The position numbers and the translations under genes are program-made. A stretch of 64,000 nt of DNA, taken from assembly GCA_010909165.1 (NCBI GenBank), contig VJWM01000218.1, positions 186,001 to 250,000 on the forward strand, written 5' to 3'. Shown here one piece after another: positions 1-12,700 of the stretch. Position 1 is the first letter of the stretch, and each line of letters starts with the position of its first letter. The notes under the pieces were generated by a model. That model had not been told where the DNA came from, ran no database searches, and saw only the letters and a list, made by a program, of their open reading frames with translations. Origin of the DNA: Anthoceros angustus (lineage: Eukaryota; Streptophyta; Anthocerotopsida; Anthocerotales; Anthocerotaceae).

Positions 1-1321
1 AATACATGTCTTGTGAATGCGCAACTTGATACAAAGTTTGTACAATCCAGTTGTATTATACATGTGAAGTCAACTCACGGTCCACCTAGGCAAGGTCTAA
101 AACCCCAACATTTTGTACGCTTATGTTATGCGTTATAAATCGCCTAGGTGCATGCATTTTGGTACAGTACCATGGAAGATGGGAACGAGTTTGTCATCTT
201 CAAGTTCAAAGGGCGTCTACAAAGGGCGTTGGCTCCTCCATGTTCCACCCATTCATCAATACATGTCTTGAAATGTGTGGGAGCACTGATAATTGTCTTT
301 TCACCTTGAAATCGCATGGCATATGCCTTAATCGCCTGTTCTGACAGTGATGATTCAAACTCATCAGGATACTAGCAATTTACCGCTTATGGCGCGATGA
401 CATAGCAATCAACACTCTAGTTTCTTGTCGGTGACATTGAGAAAGTCGGAAGTGGAAGAGGGGTCCGGTTGCAGCGAGATGGAGATCAAAAGGCGCGTGA
501 CAGCGTTGAGCGTCCACATTGATGCCACGAACTGACTTTGCCAAAGCCACCCAGTATAAGCGCAAATCAACAATAGATGCAGCGCATTGATCCTAGATTG
601 TGGAGGTGCTGCATTGTAGATGTGGAAACCACCGGCACCTAGTGAGCTCTTTCCTCGTGATACCTTTGTATGGGCATGCTACATTTTATAGAGCCATTGT
701 AGGAGATGCGTCCAAAGGCCAAGGAATGTTGCAATCAAACATAGTGGTTCGCACAAAGTAAGACAAATGTCGAGGCAAACGATTCCAATATTTCCAAATG
801 AGGGATCGACCGCGCAACACATTGAGGATGGCACCGATTGGCGGTCCGCACCGTTCCAACCCGATGATGAGGCATGCCGTGGTTGTAGAGTGAATGCTGG
901 AATTGCGTGAGGTTGACTTGCCCGATACGAGTCTTTGGGCGATAGCGGACGTCAACCCGGGTAATGTTTGGTTAAGTCGAATGGTGCTCTGCCGGAAGAT
1001 GAGGTCGTTCACAAGCCACGTCGGTAGGCACGGCTGCGGTGCCTCCATGACTCCCGGGTGCCGATGCGTCGGGACTCACCCTGGCGAATCGTCAACACCG
1101 GCGCACAAGAATCTGGCGTGCGGTTGGCGGCCTCGGGCGGGACTTTACCCGGGTCGAGACGGTGACGGACGCTTAGCAGTGCGGCGCCAGCGCCAAGGTT
1201 ACATCATTTAGCTTTCGGTTAAATCAATATGACAACCAGTCGCTTTCCGGACGCCAATTCACGTGGAACCATTTAAAGGATGCCGTGGTTGCTTTCATCA
1301 TCATTCTTGAAGAAGAAAGAA
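1..1321. repeat. Left-edge repeat unit lacking about 25 bases
   Basis: The window begins inside the AT-rich block, about 25 bases after the register string, so this is essentially a whole unit cut by the window edge. It is diverged from the right-hand consensus: for example the text after the finger region reads gggagcactgataat instead of gggagcaccttgataat, and the palindrome in the AT-rich block is altered. No intact reading frame is preserved. Confidence 0.9.
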
Positions 1322-2811
1322 ATGGAATTTTTGAGTGTCACTTCAATACATGTCTTGTGAAATCGAACTTGATACAAAGTTTATTACAATCGATTGTATT
1401 ATACATGTGAAGTCAACTTTCACGGTCCACCTAGGCAAGGTCTAAAACCCCAACATTTTGTACGCTTATTTGCGTTATAAATCGCCTAAGGTCTGGCCGG
1501 TACGGTACCATGTGGAAGATGGGGAAAGCGAGTTTGTCATCTTCGTCTAAAGGACGCCTACAAAGAGGACATTGGTTCTTCCATGTTCCACCCATTCATC
1601 AATACATGTCTTGTGAAATGTGTGGGAGCACCTTGATAATTGTCGCCTCCTCACTTGGAAATCGCTAAGGCATATGCTGCAATCGCTCACGACTTGATGT
1701 GATGATTCAAACTCATGGTAAGGATACCCCCAGCAGTTGTATCGGCGCTCGATGACATAGCAATCAACACTCTAGTTTCTTGTCGAGGTGACATTGAGAA
1801 AGTCGGAAGTGGAAGAGGGGTCCTTGCCGTTACGCAGATGGAGATCAGAGCGCACGTGACAGCGTTGAGAACGTCCATTGATGCCACGAACTAATGACTT
1901 GCCAAAGCCACCGTATCAAACGCAAATCAACAATGAGTACGCTGCATTGATCCTAGATTGTGGAGGTGCTGCAGAATCTGTAGATGTGAAACCACCGACA
2001 CCTAGTGAGCTTCCTTTCCTCGTGATACCTTTGTATGGGCAATGCTACATTTTATAGAGCCATTGTAGGAGATGCCAAATCAAGGCCAAGGAATGTTGCA
2101 ATCAAAACAAGTGGTTCGCACCAAAGTAAGACAAATGGTATCGAGCCAAGAACGATTCCAATATTTCCAAATGAGGGATCGACACAAGCAACACATTGAG
2201 GATGGCACCGATTGGCGGTCCGCACCGGTTCGCTGAGCATGAGTATGCGATGCATCGCGTGGTATGGCCGAATTGCGGAATTCGTGAGGTTGTTGACTTG
2301 CCCGATACGAGTCTTTGACGATGGGGCGGTCAGCGATGGCCAAGTAATGTTTGGTTAAGTCGAATTTGGTGCTCCCGCCGGGAAGATGAGGCATAGTTCA
2401 CCGGCCACGTCGGTAGGCACGCCGGCACTCATGACTCCGGTGTGCGATGGTGCGTCGGGACTCCGAGCCCTCGCGAATGGTAACCCGGCCTTTTCGAATA
2501 CGCGTCGGTTGGCCGACGCCTCGGGCCGGACTCCGGGAGGTCGGCCAGGCAACGACGGACGCTACGAGGCGGCCGCCGCAAGGTTGCATCATTGCTTCGG
2601 TTCGAAATTCAACGACCGATCGCTCGCGGGCGTAATTCACGTGAACCCGGTTTAAAGGATGCCGTGGTTGCTCGACTATCATGATTCTTCAAGAAAGAAA
2701 TGGAATTTTTGAGTGTCCACTTCAATACATGTCTTGTAAATGCGCAACTTGATACAAAGTTTATTACAATCGATCAGTATTATACATGTGAAGTCAACTT
2801 TCACGGTCCAC

Positions 2812-3039
2812 CTAGGCAAGGTCTAAAACCCCAACATTTTGTACGCTTGTATGTTGGGTATAAATACGCCTAGTATCCAGCATTTTGGTACCATGTGGAA
2901 GATGGGAAAGCGAGTTTGTCATCTTCAAGTTCAAAGGGCGTCTACAAAGAGGACAATTGGCTCCTCCATGTTCCACCCATTCATCAATACATGTCTTGTG
3001 AAATGTGTGGAGCACCTTGATAATTGTCTTCTTCCTCAT
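2812..3039 (-). pseudogene. RING-H2 remnant, C-terminal half
   Basis: A 75-codon frame preserves the second half of the finger: HTFHKTCIDEW, then GGANCPLCRRPLN. The first half is frameshifted; the residues before HTFH read TIIKVL instead of RQLSRCS, so Cys1-Cys3 are lost. A remnant that cannot fold a RING unless the frameshift is a sequencing error. Confidence 0.7.
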
Positions 3040-4150
3040 CTACCTTGAAATCGTTAGGCATATCTTTTAATCGCTCTCCTCTTGATGTGATGATTCAAAC
3101 TCATCGTGAGGATACCCCCAGCAATTTGTTGGTGGCGCACGATGACATAGCAATCAACACTCCTGTTTCTTGTCGAGTGACATTGAGAAAGTCGGAAGTG
3201 GAAGAGGGGTCACCGGGTTGCGTGATGGAGATCCAAGAGGACGCGGACAACGTTGAGAACGTCACATTGATGCCGCAACTAATGACTTTGCCAAAGCCAC
3301 CGTACTCAAAGCGCAAATCAACAATGAGTACGCGCATTGATCCTAGATTGTGGAGTCTTTGCGGTAGATGTGAAACCACCGACACCTAGTGAGCCTTTCC
3401 TCGTGATACCTTTGTATGGGCAGGTACTACATTTTATAGAGCCATTGTGGAGATGCCAAATCCAAAGGCCAAGAATGTTGCAATCAACACCAGGTGGTTC
3501 GCACAAAGTAAGACAAATGGTATCGAGAGCCGAGCGATTCCAATATTTCAAATGAGGGGATCGACACCGGACAACACATTGAGGATGTACGATTGGCGGT
3601 CCACACCGCCTGGCGATGATATATAGTGCACGCTAATAGCGTGGTAGCCAAGTGAATGTAGTGCGTGAGTTGTTGACTTGCCCGATACGAGTCTTTGAGG
3701 CGATAAGCAGAGACGGTCAGCAACCCGAGTGTAATGTTTGGTTAAGTGAATTTGGTGCTCTGCGCCCCTGGAAGATGAGGCATCGTTCACAAGCCACGCC
3801 GGTGAGCGCAGTGCCGGTTGCACTCATGACTCCGGGTGCCGATGGAAAAGGTCAGAACTCGACCCCTCGCGAATCACGTCGACTACCGGTCAAGCACTCG
3901 GGAATAAATCTTAGGTTGCCGGCCGTAACACGCTCTCGGGCGCCGGACTCCGAGGTCAGACGAGCAGCAAGGGCAACGCTTACGAGTCTGTGGCCAGCGC
4001 CGCAAGGGGTTGCATTATCATTGCTTTTCGGTTGCTCAGGCCCCGACCAAATGATACGTTCACCGCACGCTTCGCCTTAATTCCACGTGAACCTGGACTT
4101 TAAAGGATGCCGTGGTTGCTCGACTATCGGTGATTCTTCAAGAAAAAGAA

Positions 4151-7100
4151 ATGGAATTTTTGAGTGTCCACTTCAATACATGTCTTGTGAAATGCGCAAC
4201 TGATTGATACAAAGTTTATTATTACAATCGATTGTATTATACATGTGAAGTCAATCTTTCACGGTGCACCCTAGGCAAGGTCTGAAAACCCCAACATTTT
4301 GTATGCAACATGTTATGCTTATAAATCATTTGTGTCCTAGATGCAATGTTTGTTTGGTACCATGTGGAAGATGGGAAACTTGCAGTTTGTCAGCCTCTTC
4401 AAGTTCAAAGGAGCGTCTACAAAGAGGAACAAGTTAGGCTCCTCCATGTTCCACCCATTCATCAATATACATGTCTTGTGAAATGTGTACAGAGCACCTT
4501 GATAATTGTCTTTGCTTTCATCGTACCTTGAAAGTAGTTAAGGCATATCTTCGCAACTCGCTCTCTGACATGACAGTGATGATTCGAAATTGGCATCGGC
4601 GGCCGATAATTCTAGCAAGAATTGTTGGTCAGCTTTGATATTTTGACATAGCAATCAACACTCTAGTTTCTTGTCGAAAGTGACATTGAGAAAGTCGGAG
4701 TGGAAGAGGGGTCATCGTCAGGTTGCGGCGATGGAGATCCAAAGAACGTTTGAGTGACAACGCTTGAGAAGCGATCACATGATGCCACTTAACTAATGAC
4801 TTTGCCAGCCAAATGTGCATTCTCAAGCGCAAATCAACAATGAGTCTGCGCGGTGGATCCAGATTGTGAGAGTGTCATAGCCTCGAGATGTGAAACCACC
4901 ATTATTACCTAGTGAGCTTAACCTTTCACCGCGGATACCTTTGTATGGGCAAATGTGCTACATTTTATAAACCATTGTAGGAGATGCAATCAAAGGACCA
5001 AGAATAATGTTGCAATCAACAATCGGCAGTGGAGTTCGCACTTACAACAAAGTAAGACAAATGGTATCGAAGAGCCAAGGAGCAGTTCCAATATTTCCAA
5101 ATGAGGGATCGACACTTGCATGACAACGCATATTGAGAGGATGGCACGGACATGCGGTCACCTTCCGATTCGGCCCTAGCATTGATGAGGCGTATGCGAT
5201 CACGCAGCGTAATTGTGGCCAAGTGAATTGAATTAAGTGAGGTTGATTGACTTGCCCGATACACGCGAGGTCTTTGGCGATAAGCGGGACGGTCAACCGG
5301 GGTAATGTTTGGTTAAGCTTCTAATTTGGTGCTCCCGCCTGCCGGGAAGATGAGGCATCGTTCACAAAAACCACGTCGGTGACACGCTTTCGGTGCACTC
5401 ACGACTCCGGGTACCGATGGTGCGTGGGACTCGACCGCCCCGAATGCGTTTCTGTCAACTTACCGCGCACTCGGGAATCTGCGGTCGTTGGCGGCGCTCT
5501 GGGACATGTAGGGACTCCGGGACTTCGGGCCTGATTTTAACGACTGGACGCTGCTGAAAAAGCTTGGTCGGCGCCGCAGGACACATCATTTGGCTATCAT
5601 TCGGTTCGTCGGCCCATTATGACAGATCGATCGCGCCGCGACTGCCAATTCACGTGAACCGGATTTAAAGGATGCCGTGGTTGCTCGACTATCGGCGATT
5701 CTTGAAGAAAGAAATGGAATTTTTGAGTGTCCCTTTAATAGCATCTTGTGAAATGCGAATCTTGATACAAAGTTTATTACAATCGATTATTATACATGTG
5801 AAGTCAACTTTCACGGTCCACCCTGAATTGTAAAAGGTCTAAAACCCCAACATTTTATGTACGCTTATGTTGCGTTATAAATCGCCTAAATTCTCAGGCC
5901 GGTCGGTACCATGTGGAAGATGGAAACGAAGCAGGTTTGTCATCTTCAAGTTCAAAGGCGCTCTACAAAGAGACGGAGTTGGCTCCTCCATGTTCCACCC
6001 ATTCATCAATACATGTCTTGTGAAATGCAGGGGAGCACCTTGATAATTGTGCTTCCTTCCTCATCAGCCTTGAATCGTTAAGGCATGCTGCAATCGCTCT
6101 CCTGACATGACAGGGTGATGATTCGAGGAAACTCATCGGCGGGGATACGGGGATTTTAACGTTTGGTTATCACCGATTGACATAGTAGCAATCAACACTC
6201 TAGTTTCTTGTCGGTGACATTGAGAAAGTCGGAAGTGGAAGAGGGGGTCCTTGGTTGCGGCGGATGGAGATCCAAAGGCGACGCGTGACAACGTTGAGCG
6301 TCACATTGATGCCACGTAACCTAATGACTTTTGCCAAAGCCACCGTGCTCAAACGCAAATCCAGGTAACAATGAGTATTAAGCGCGATTGATCCTAGATT
6401 GTGGAGTGCTGCATTTACCGATGTGGAAACCACCGACACTCTAGTGAGCTTCCTTTCTCTTTGTGATACCTTTGTATGGGCGGCTCGTGCTACATTTTAT
6501 AGAGCCATTGTAGGAGATGCCAAATCCAAGGCCAAGGAATGTTGCAATCAAATCAAAGTGGTTAGCACAAAGTAAGACAAATGTATAGAGAGCCAAGGAA
6601 GCGATTCCAATATTTCCAAATGAGGGATTTACACCGTGACAACACATTGAGGATAGCCGGATTGGCGGTCCAGCACCAGTTCCACCGCCGGCGATGATAG
6701 TATCACGGCCAATACGCCGTGGTGGCTAGGCGAATAAGTGCGGGATGCGTGAGGTTGTTGACTTGCGATACACGCAGGTGGGTGTGGGCGATAATGGCCG
6801 AGACAGTCAACGAGGGTAATGTTTGGTTAAGTCAATGGTGGTGCTCTGCGCCTTGGAAGATGAGGTATCGTTGCAAGCCACGTCGGTGCCGAGCACGGCT
6901 GCCGGTGCACTCATGACTCGGGGTGCCGATGGTGCGTCGGGACTCCAGAGCCCTGGCGATCGTCAACTTCTGCGGCCGCACTCGGAATACGATCGGTTGG
7001 CGGCCTCTCGGGCGCGGGACTCCAGTCGACGGGACGACGCTTACGGAGTCTGGCCCAGGCGCGCAAGGTTGCACATCATTTGCTTTCGGTTCGTCAGGCG

Positions 7101-7180
7101 TATGACGGTCATTTCATGGGCCAATTCACGTGAACGGTTTAAAGGATCGTGGTTGCTGACTATCGGCGATTCTTGAAGAA
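4151..7180. repeat. Two enlarged units with many short insertions
   Basis: These units (1563 and 1467 bp) are longer than the norm because of many short insertions spread along them, not one block. Examples are an extra att in tttattattacaatcg (about 4222), extra bases in gtcagcctcttcaag (about 4388), and atatacatg for atacatg (about 4466). Substitutions are far fewer than indels. The RING-H2 frame is destroyed in both. Confidence 0.8.
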
Positions 7181-8566
7181 ATGGAATTTTTTGGTGTCCA
7201 CTTCAATACATGTCTTGTGAAATGCGCACTTGATACAAGTTTATTACAATCGATTGTATTATACATGTGAAGTCAACTTTCCTGCGGTCCACCTAGGCAA
7301 GGTCTAAAACCCCAACATTTTGTCGCTTATGTTGCGTTATAAGTCCTTAGATGCAACCTTTGTGGTACCATGTGGAAGATGGAAGCAGGTTTGTCATCTT
7401 CAAGTTCAGAGACGTCTACAAAGAGGGAGTTGGCTCCTCCATGTTCCACCCATTCATCAATACATGTCTTGTGAAATGTGTGGAGCACCTTGATAATTGT
7501 CTTGCTTCCTCATCGGCCTTGAAATCGTTAGGCATATCAATCGCTCTCTGTTCTGTGGTGATGATTGAAACTCATCGGCGGGGATACCCCTAGCAAGTGG
7601 TGGCGCTGATGACATAGCAATCAACACTCTGTTTTCTTGTCGGTGACATTGAGAAAGTCGAGGAAGTGGAAGAGGGGTCCAGTTTGCGTGAGATGGAGAT
7701 CCAAAGAGCGCGTGACAACGTTGAGAGCGTCACATTGATGCCACGAACTAATGACTTTGCCAAAGCCACCATTACTCAAAGCGCAAATCAACAATGATGC
7801 AGCGCATTGATCCTAGATTGTGGAGTGCTTTACTTGTTGTAGATGTGAAACCACCGACACCTAGTGAGCTTCCTTTCTCTGATACCTTTGTAAATGTGCT
7901 GCATTTTATGAGCCATTGTAGAGATGCTTAAATCCAAAGGCCAGGATGTTGCAATCAAACAAGTGGTTAACAAAGTAAGACAAATGGTATCGAGAGCCGA
8001 AACGATTCCAATATTTCCAAATGAGGGGATCGACACGGCAACATTGAGGATAGCCTTGGGATTGGCGGTCCGCTGCAGTTCACTTGCGATGATGATGTCG
8101 CGATCGCACGTGTTGTAAGTGAATTCTTGAATTGCGTGAGGTTGTTGACTTGCATACACGAGGGTCTTTGGCGATAGCGGGGCGGATCAACCGGGGTAAT
8201 GTTTGGTTAAGTCAATTTGGTGCTCCTGCGGAAGATGAGGCATCGTTCACAAGCCACGTCGGTAAACCTGCGGTGCACTCATGACTCCCGGGTGCTGGTG
8301 CGTCGGGACTCCCCGACCCCTCAGCGAATGCGTCGGCTTTTCACCGCCGCACTCGGGAATACAGCGTGCTTGGTTGGCAGCTCTCGGGCGTAGGGACTCC
8401 GGGTCGGACGGAGACGACGGACGCTTGGCAGTGCTTGGCCTTGAGGTTACATCATTTGCTCGTTCGTGTGACCCAACGACCCGGATCGCTCATGAGGGCA
8501 ATTCACGTGAACGGATTTAAAGGATCTGGTGGTTGCTTTCGACTATCGTGATTCTTGAAGAAAGAA

Positions 8567-9789
8567 ATGGAATTTTTTGGTGTCTCACTTCAATACATGT
8601 CTTGTGAAATCGCAACTTGATACAAAGTTTATTACAATCGATTGTATTATACATATGAAGTCAACTTTCACGGTCCACCTAAACGAGTCTAAAACCCCAA
8701 CATTTTGTACGCTTATGTTGCGTTATAAATACGCTAGGTACATCTTTGGTACCATGTGGAAGATGGGAAGCTTAGTTTGTCATCTTCAAGTTCAAAGGGC
8801 GTCTACAAAGAGGACTTGGCTCCTCCATGTTCACCATTCATCAATACATGTCTTGTGAAATGTGTGGGAGCACCTTGATAATTGTCTTTGCTTCCCATCG
8901 GCCTGGTTGAACATTGTTTAGGCTGGCTGTGCAATTCTATGGTGTGTTGTGGTGGTGCTGGTGGGCATTCAACCAGCCAGCCTGATACCCCTCAAAAGTC
9001 AGGGCCTTTGGTTGCGGATGGAAACCACACGTGACACCTAGTGGGCTAATGACTTTCCAAGCCACTGATCAACCGTCAACAGTAGATCGGCGCGGTGATC
9101 CTAGATTGTGGAGGTCTCTTTGTAGAGATGAAATCCAAAGGTAGTGAGCTTCCTTTCTTGATACCTTTGTAGTGTTGGCACCAAAGTGCAAAAAGGCAAG
9201 TAAATTAGCCGAGAGCCAAGGAGGAATGTTCCAGTATTTCCAAATGAGATAAAACGACAGCGGCACCCACATTGAGATGGCCATAGGATTGGCCAGTCGC
9301 ACCCGGTTCATTCATGATGAGTATGCGCACGATGCACTTGCGTGGTGGCCAAGTAATTGCGGAGTGCGTGAGTTGTTGACTTAGATACAGTCTTGGGCGA
9401 TAGCGGGGCTGATCAACACGGGGTAATGTTTGTTCGTCGAATTTGGTGCTCCTGCCGGGAAGATGAGCATCGTTCACAAGCCACGTCGGTGAGCGCAGTG
9501 CCGGTGCACTCATGACTCCGGGTGCAGGTAGTGTCCGGGACTCCCCCCTCGCCGGGTGCGTCAACTAAAGGCGCACTCGGGTCTCCGTCTTGGGTTGGCG
9601 GCGCTCTCGGGCGGGACTCCGGGGTCGGGCCCGGCAGGGCGGCGCTTGGCGGTCTTGACACTCCAAGGTTACATCATTGGCTTTTCGGTTAGTCGAGGCC
9701 CGTAGCTTGACCCGGATCGCTCGCGGGCGTAATTCACGTGAACGGTTTAAAGGATGCGTGGTTGCCGACTATCGGCGATTCTTCAAGAA
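8567..9789. repeat. Rearranged short unit with deletion and hairpin patch
   Basis: This is the shortest unit (1223 bp). After the finger region the usual text is replaced from about 8900 to 8990 by a sequence absent from other units. The block normally reading gacatagcaatcaacactc through gagaaagtcggaagtgg is missing. Repeat homology resumes weakly near 9000 (gtgacacctagtgggctaatgac) and clearly near 9100. The patch contains inverted repeats, listed separately. Confidence 0.8.
8903..8983. other. Nested inverted repeats (potential hairpin)
   Basis: Two perfect inverted repeats overlap. The 10-mer aggctggctg (8920-8929) pairs with cagccagcct (8974-8983). The 9-mer ctggttgaa (8903-8911) pairs with ttcaaccag (8968-8976). 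The right arms overlap, so the pairings are mutually exclusive. The loop is rich in ggtg. Seen only in this unit; it could be a scar of a rearrangement or a small insertion. Confidence 0.65.
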
Positions 9790-12700
9790 ATGGAATTTTT
9801 GAGTGTCCACTTCAATACATGTCTTGTGAAATCGCTTGATACAAAGTTTGTACAATCGATTATTATACATGTGAAGTCAACTTTCACGGTCCACCTAAGA
9901 GCTGAGTCTAAAACCCCAACATTTTATGCGCTTATGTTGCGTTATAAAATAGCCTAGATACATGAAGTGGTACCATGTGGAAGATGGGAAGCAGGTTTGT
10001 CATCTTCAAGTTCAAGGGCGTCTACAAAGAGGTGATTGGCTCCTCCATATTCCCATTCATCAATACATGTCTTGTGAAATGTGTGGGGCACCTTGATAAT
10101 TGTCTTTGCTTCCTCATAGCCTTAAATCGTTAAGGCATATCGCAGCTCTCTGTTCACGGTGATGATTGAAACTCATCGTGAGGATACTAATTTGTTGGCT
10201 GGCGCTGATAACATGCAATCAACACTCTAGTTTCTTGTCGAGTGACATTGAGAAAGTCGGAAGTGGAAGAGAGTCCGGTTGTGAGATGGAATCGAAAGCG
10301 CCACGTGACAACGTTGAGAACGTCATTGATGCCACCGAACTAATGACTTTGCCAAAGCCACCGTATCAGCGCCAAATCAACAATGAGTGCGGCATTGATC
10401 CTAGATTGTGGAGAGGGTGTAGATGTGAAACCACGGCCACCTGGTGAGCTTCCTTTCTCTTGTGATACCTTTGTATGGCGGTACATGCTACATTTTATGA
10501 AGCCATTGGAGATGCAAATCCAAAGGCCAAGGAATATTGCAATCAAACATGTAAGTGGTTCGCACCAAAGTAAGACAAATGGTATAGAAATGAGAGCAGT
10601 TCAATATTTCCAAATGAGGGATCGACACGCGGCAACATTGAGATGGCACGGATTGGCGGTCCACCCGGTTCATTGGCTGATGATGAGTATGCGATGCATA
10701 CGTGGTAGCCAAATTGAATTAGCAGATTGCGTGAGTTGACTTGCAGTCTGCGAGGTCTTTGAACGATAGGGGGCCGAGTCATGGCAAGGGGTAATGTTTG
10801 GTTAGAGTAAATTTGGTGCTCTGCCGGAAGATGAGGCATCGTTCACAAGCCACGCGTCGGTAGGCACGCGCCGTGCACTCATGACTCCGGTGCCCATGGT
10901 GCGTCGGGACTCACCCCTCGCGAATCGTCAACTTACGGCGCACTTTCGGGGAATACGGCGTCTTGGGACCCAGCGGCGGCGCTCTCGGGCGCCGGGACTC
11001 CGGGGTCAGACGGCAGCGGGGCAGCTTGGCCGAGGTCTTGGTGGCGCGCAAGGTTTACTCATTGCTTTTCGGTTCGTCGGGACCAACGACCAGATCGGCT
11101 CGCGGGCCTTGATTCACGTGAACCGGATTTAAAGGATGCCGTGGTTGCTTTCGACTATGATTCTTGAGAAAGAAAGAAATGGAATTTTGAGTGTCACTTC
11201 ATCATGTCTTGAGATGGCAACTTGGATACAAAGTTTATTACAATCGATTGTATTATACATGTGAAGTCAACTCACGGTCCACCGACAAGGTCTAAAACAC
11301 AACATTTTATGTAGCTTATATTTGGCGTATAAGAGCTAAATTAAAATGTTGGTGGTACCATGTGGAAGATGAACAGTTTGTCATCTTCAAGTTCAAAGAG
11401 CGTCTACAAAGAGGAGCAGTTGGCTCCTCCATGTTCCACCCATTCATCAATACATGTCTTGTGAAATGTGTGGGAGCACCTTGATAATTAGTGTCTTGCT
11501 CCTTCACCTCTTGAAATCGTTAAGGCATATCTTGCAGTAAGCTCTTACATGTCGTGATGATTCGAAACTCAGCCGGGGATACCATCCAGCAATTTGTTTG
11601 GTGGCGCGATGACATAACAATCAACACTCTGGTTTTCTTCATCAGTGACATTGAGGAAAGCTCGGAGAGTGGAAGAGGGTCACTTGCGATGGAGATCAAG
11701 AACGTGACAACGTTGAGACGTCGTGATGCCACGAAGCAATGACTTTATGACCACACAGATTCAGCAATCAACAATGAGTCACGCATTGATCCTAGATTGT
11801 GGAGGTCTTTGCCGCATAGATGTGAAACCACCATGACACCTAGTGAGCTTCCTTTCTCTTGTGATACCTTTGTATGGGCATTGTACATTTTATAAAGCCA
11901 TTGTAGGAGATCAAATCCAAAGGAAGCCAGGAATATTAATCAAACGCAGTGGTTCGCTGATAAGACAATAATGAGTATGGGAACGATTCGATATTTCCAA
12001 ATGAGGGATCGACACCGCGGCAACACATTGAGGATGGGATTGGCGGTCCGCACCTTGTTCCGCTAGCTGATGATAGTATGCGATGCGAGCGTGGTGGCCA
12101 AGTGAATGAACGAGTGCGTGAGGTTGTTGACTTGCCGATACACGAGTCTTTGAGCGATAGCGGGGCAGTCAACGGTAATGTTTGGTTAAGTCGAATTTGG
12201 TGCTCTGCCGGAAGATGAGGCATCGTTCACAAGCCACGTCGGTAGGCACGGTGCCTTGCTCATGACTCCGGGTGCGATGCGTCCCGGACTCGACTTCGCG
12301 AATCGTCAACTTACCAGCGCACTTTGAAATCGCGTGCGGTTGGCGGCCTTGGCGCCGGGTCGGGCAGACGGAGCAGGGCTTGGCTCTTGGGCGCTTTAAG
12401 GGTACATCATTGCTTTCCCGATTCGTCGAGCGGCCATGACAGATCGCTGTGGGCCAATTCACGTGAAGCCCGTTTAAAGGATGCTGGTTGCTCGACTATC
12501 GATTCTTCGAGAAGAAAAATGGAATTTGGTGTCACTTCAATATGTCTTGAAATCTAAACTCAGTAAGTTTATTACAATCGATTGTATTATACATGAAGTC
12601 AACTTCGGTCCACTAGGCAGTCTAAAACCCCAACATGCGCTTGTGTTGCGTTATAAATGCTTCTCATTTGGTACCATATGGAAGATGGGGAAAGTTTGTC

